Positions 14,067 to 14,782 of a stretch of 14,782 bases of DNA are shown piece by piece. Below the pieces are notes generated by a model. That model was not told the DNA's origin and searched no databases. It saw only the letters and a list, made by a program, of their open reading frames with translations. The translations under genes and the position numbers were made by a program. Numbering within the stretch: position 1 is the stretch's first letter; every line of letters begins with the position of its first letter. The stretch is from Deltaproteobacteria bacterium (GTDB taxonomy: Bacteria > Bdellovibrionota > JACOXK01 > 2-02-FULL-40-11): assembly GCA_016193165.1 (NCBI GenBank), contig JACPST010000170.1:1-14782 (forward strand). Direction: 5' to 3'.

Positions 14067-14782
14067 TTATTCTCCGAGGTCTTCTTTGAAGAACTGATCA
14101 TTTTCTTTCTCTTTTTCTTTACGTTTCAACCGAGGAGTCTTTTCTTCTTGAGGTTCTGTCCCCTCGATAAAGGCGACAGAAGTTTGAAATTTACTCTTCG
14201 AAGAAGCAATTTTGCCCGTTTTGGCGTCAATATTAAAAATAACAACACCCTCAGACACAGGAAAATCTTTTTTGGGATAGTCTTTCAAAGCTTCTGTCAT
14301 ATAGAGTTTCCACATCGGAATCGCTGCCCGCGCTCCAGTTTCATGTTCTCCCATTTTTCGACGTTCATCAAATCCCACCCACACGCCTGTTAAAAGATCC
14401 GGGCTATACCCCACAAACCAGGCATCCGCGTAATCATTGGTTGTTCCTGTTTTTCCGGCCAAAGGCCAATTCATATCTTTCAAATCTTTCCCCGTTCCAT
14501 AACTCACAACCCCTTTTAAAAGATGAGTCATAACATAGGCCTGCTGAGGAGTTAAGATCGACTTTTGCTCTTGAGGCTTATATTCTTCTAAGATATTGCC
14601 ATCACGATCTAAGATCTTTTGAATGAACATAAGCTCTGTTTTTTTCCCTTCATTAGCAAAAAGTGAAAAAGCCCGACACATTTCAAGAAGCGTAATACTC
14701 GAAGAACCTAAAGCCATAGAAAGATCTTCAATCAAAGGGGATTCAATCCCTAATTTTTGGGCATACTCCGCAACGGTTGGAA
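14067..14782 (-). CDS. Class A penicillin-binding protein (PBP1A-like), C-terminal part
   Basis: The frame is open to the window end, so only the last 238 or so codons are visible; the true start lies to the right. LGIESPLIEDLSMALGSS followed by ITLLEMCRAFSLFANEG is the PBP1A helix that precedes the KTG strand. The KTG triad itself (GKTGTTNDYADAWFVGY, codons for KTG at 14445-14453) is intact. The catalytic SxxK and SxN motifs and the glycosyltransferase domain are outside the window. Class A PBPs polymerise and cross-link peptidoglycan at the periplasmic face of the inner membrane. The C-terminal tail (about the last 35 residues) is Lys/Glu-rich and ends KEDLGE. Convergent with the sugar module, with a 33-nt gap. 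Function firm; PBP1A versus other class A types is based on motif recall. Confidence 0.9.
   Translation of the reverse strand, partial: PTVAEYAQKLGIESPLIEDLSMALGSSSITLLEMCRAFSLFANEGKKTELMFIQKILDRDGNILEEYKPQEQKSILTPQQAYVMTHLLKGVVSYGTGKDLKDMNWPLAGKTGTTNDYADAWFVGYSPDLLTGVWVGFDERRKMGEHETGARAAIPMWKLYMTEALKDYPKKDFPVSEGVVIFNIDAKTGKIASSKSKFQTSVAFIEGTEPQEEKTPRLKRKEKEKENDQFFKEDLGE

Noticed and set aside
1..14782. Search for CRISPR arrays, tRNAs, transposases, integrases, toxin-antitoxin pairs or defence systems.
   Set aside because: No regularly spaced direct repeats, cloverleaf sequences or such protein families were seen on either strand.

Overview
The window comes from a moderately AT-rich Gram-negative bacterium. 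The evidence for an outer membrane is a lipopolysaccharide-core type glycosyltransferase pair at the left edge, a kelch lipoprotein with a clear lipobox, three further genes with Sec signal peptides, and a class A penicillin-binding protein at the right edge. I cannot name the phylum from sequence alone. There are no tRNAs, rRNAs, CRISPR arrays, transposases or phage genes.

Layout. (1) Bases 1-2457, plus strand: the tail of a heptosyltransferase-like protein overlaps a WaaE/KdtX-like family 2 glycosyltransferase, followed 6 nt later by a B12-binding-type radical SAM enzyme. This looks like one envelope-glycan operon. (2) Bases 2454-7946: four exported proteins. They are a 573-residue coiled-coil protein (minus), a seven-blade kelch lipoprotein (plus, divergent from the first), a 481-residue protein with a His cluster, a Cys/Trp/Tyr-rich segment and a C-terminal tandem repeat (minus), and a CUB-like plus proline-linker protein (minus). 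The last two form a two-gene operon whose junction holds a perfect 18-bp palindrome. (3) Bases 8066-9658, minus: a second B12-binding-type radical SAM enzyme. (4) Bases 9890-14033, plus: a visibly more AT-rich nucleotide-sugar module. It has an Fcl/WcaG-like epimerase-reductase, a glucose-1-phosphate cytidylyltransferase family enzyme (RfbF), an SDR epimerase, a small RmlC-like cupin and an RmlD-like reductase. From rfbF onward the genes overlap or lie within 6 nt of each other. (5) Bases 14067-14782, minus: the C-terminal half of the transpeptidase domain of a PBP1A-like protein, cut by the window end.

How it works together (inference): regions 1 and 4 point to surface polysaccharide or LPS assembly. 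The sugar module has an activating enzyme, a 3,5-epimerase-like cupin and a 4-reductase-like SDR. Neither of the two other SDRs carries a Thr-Asp-Glu or Thr-Asp-Lys 4,6-dehydratase signature, so the pathway is either non-canonical or needs a dehydratase encoded elsewhere.

The points most worth a second look are: the dehydratase-less sugar module, the promoter enclosed by a 14-bp inverted repeat upstream of rfbF, the possible AUU start of the kelch lipoprotein, the 18-bp palindrome between two secreted-protein genes, and the undescribed architecture of the 481-residue secreted protein. I do not see a clear-cut new defence or mobile system here.
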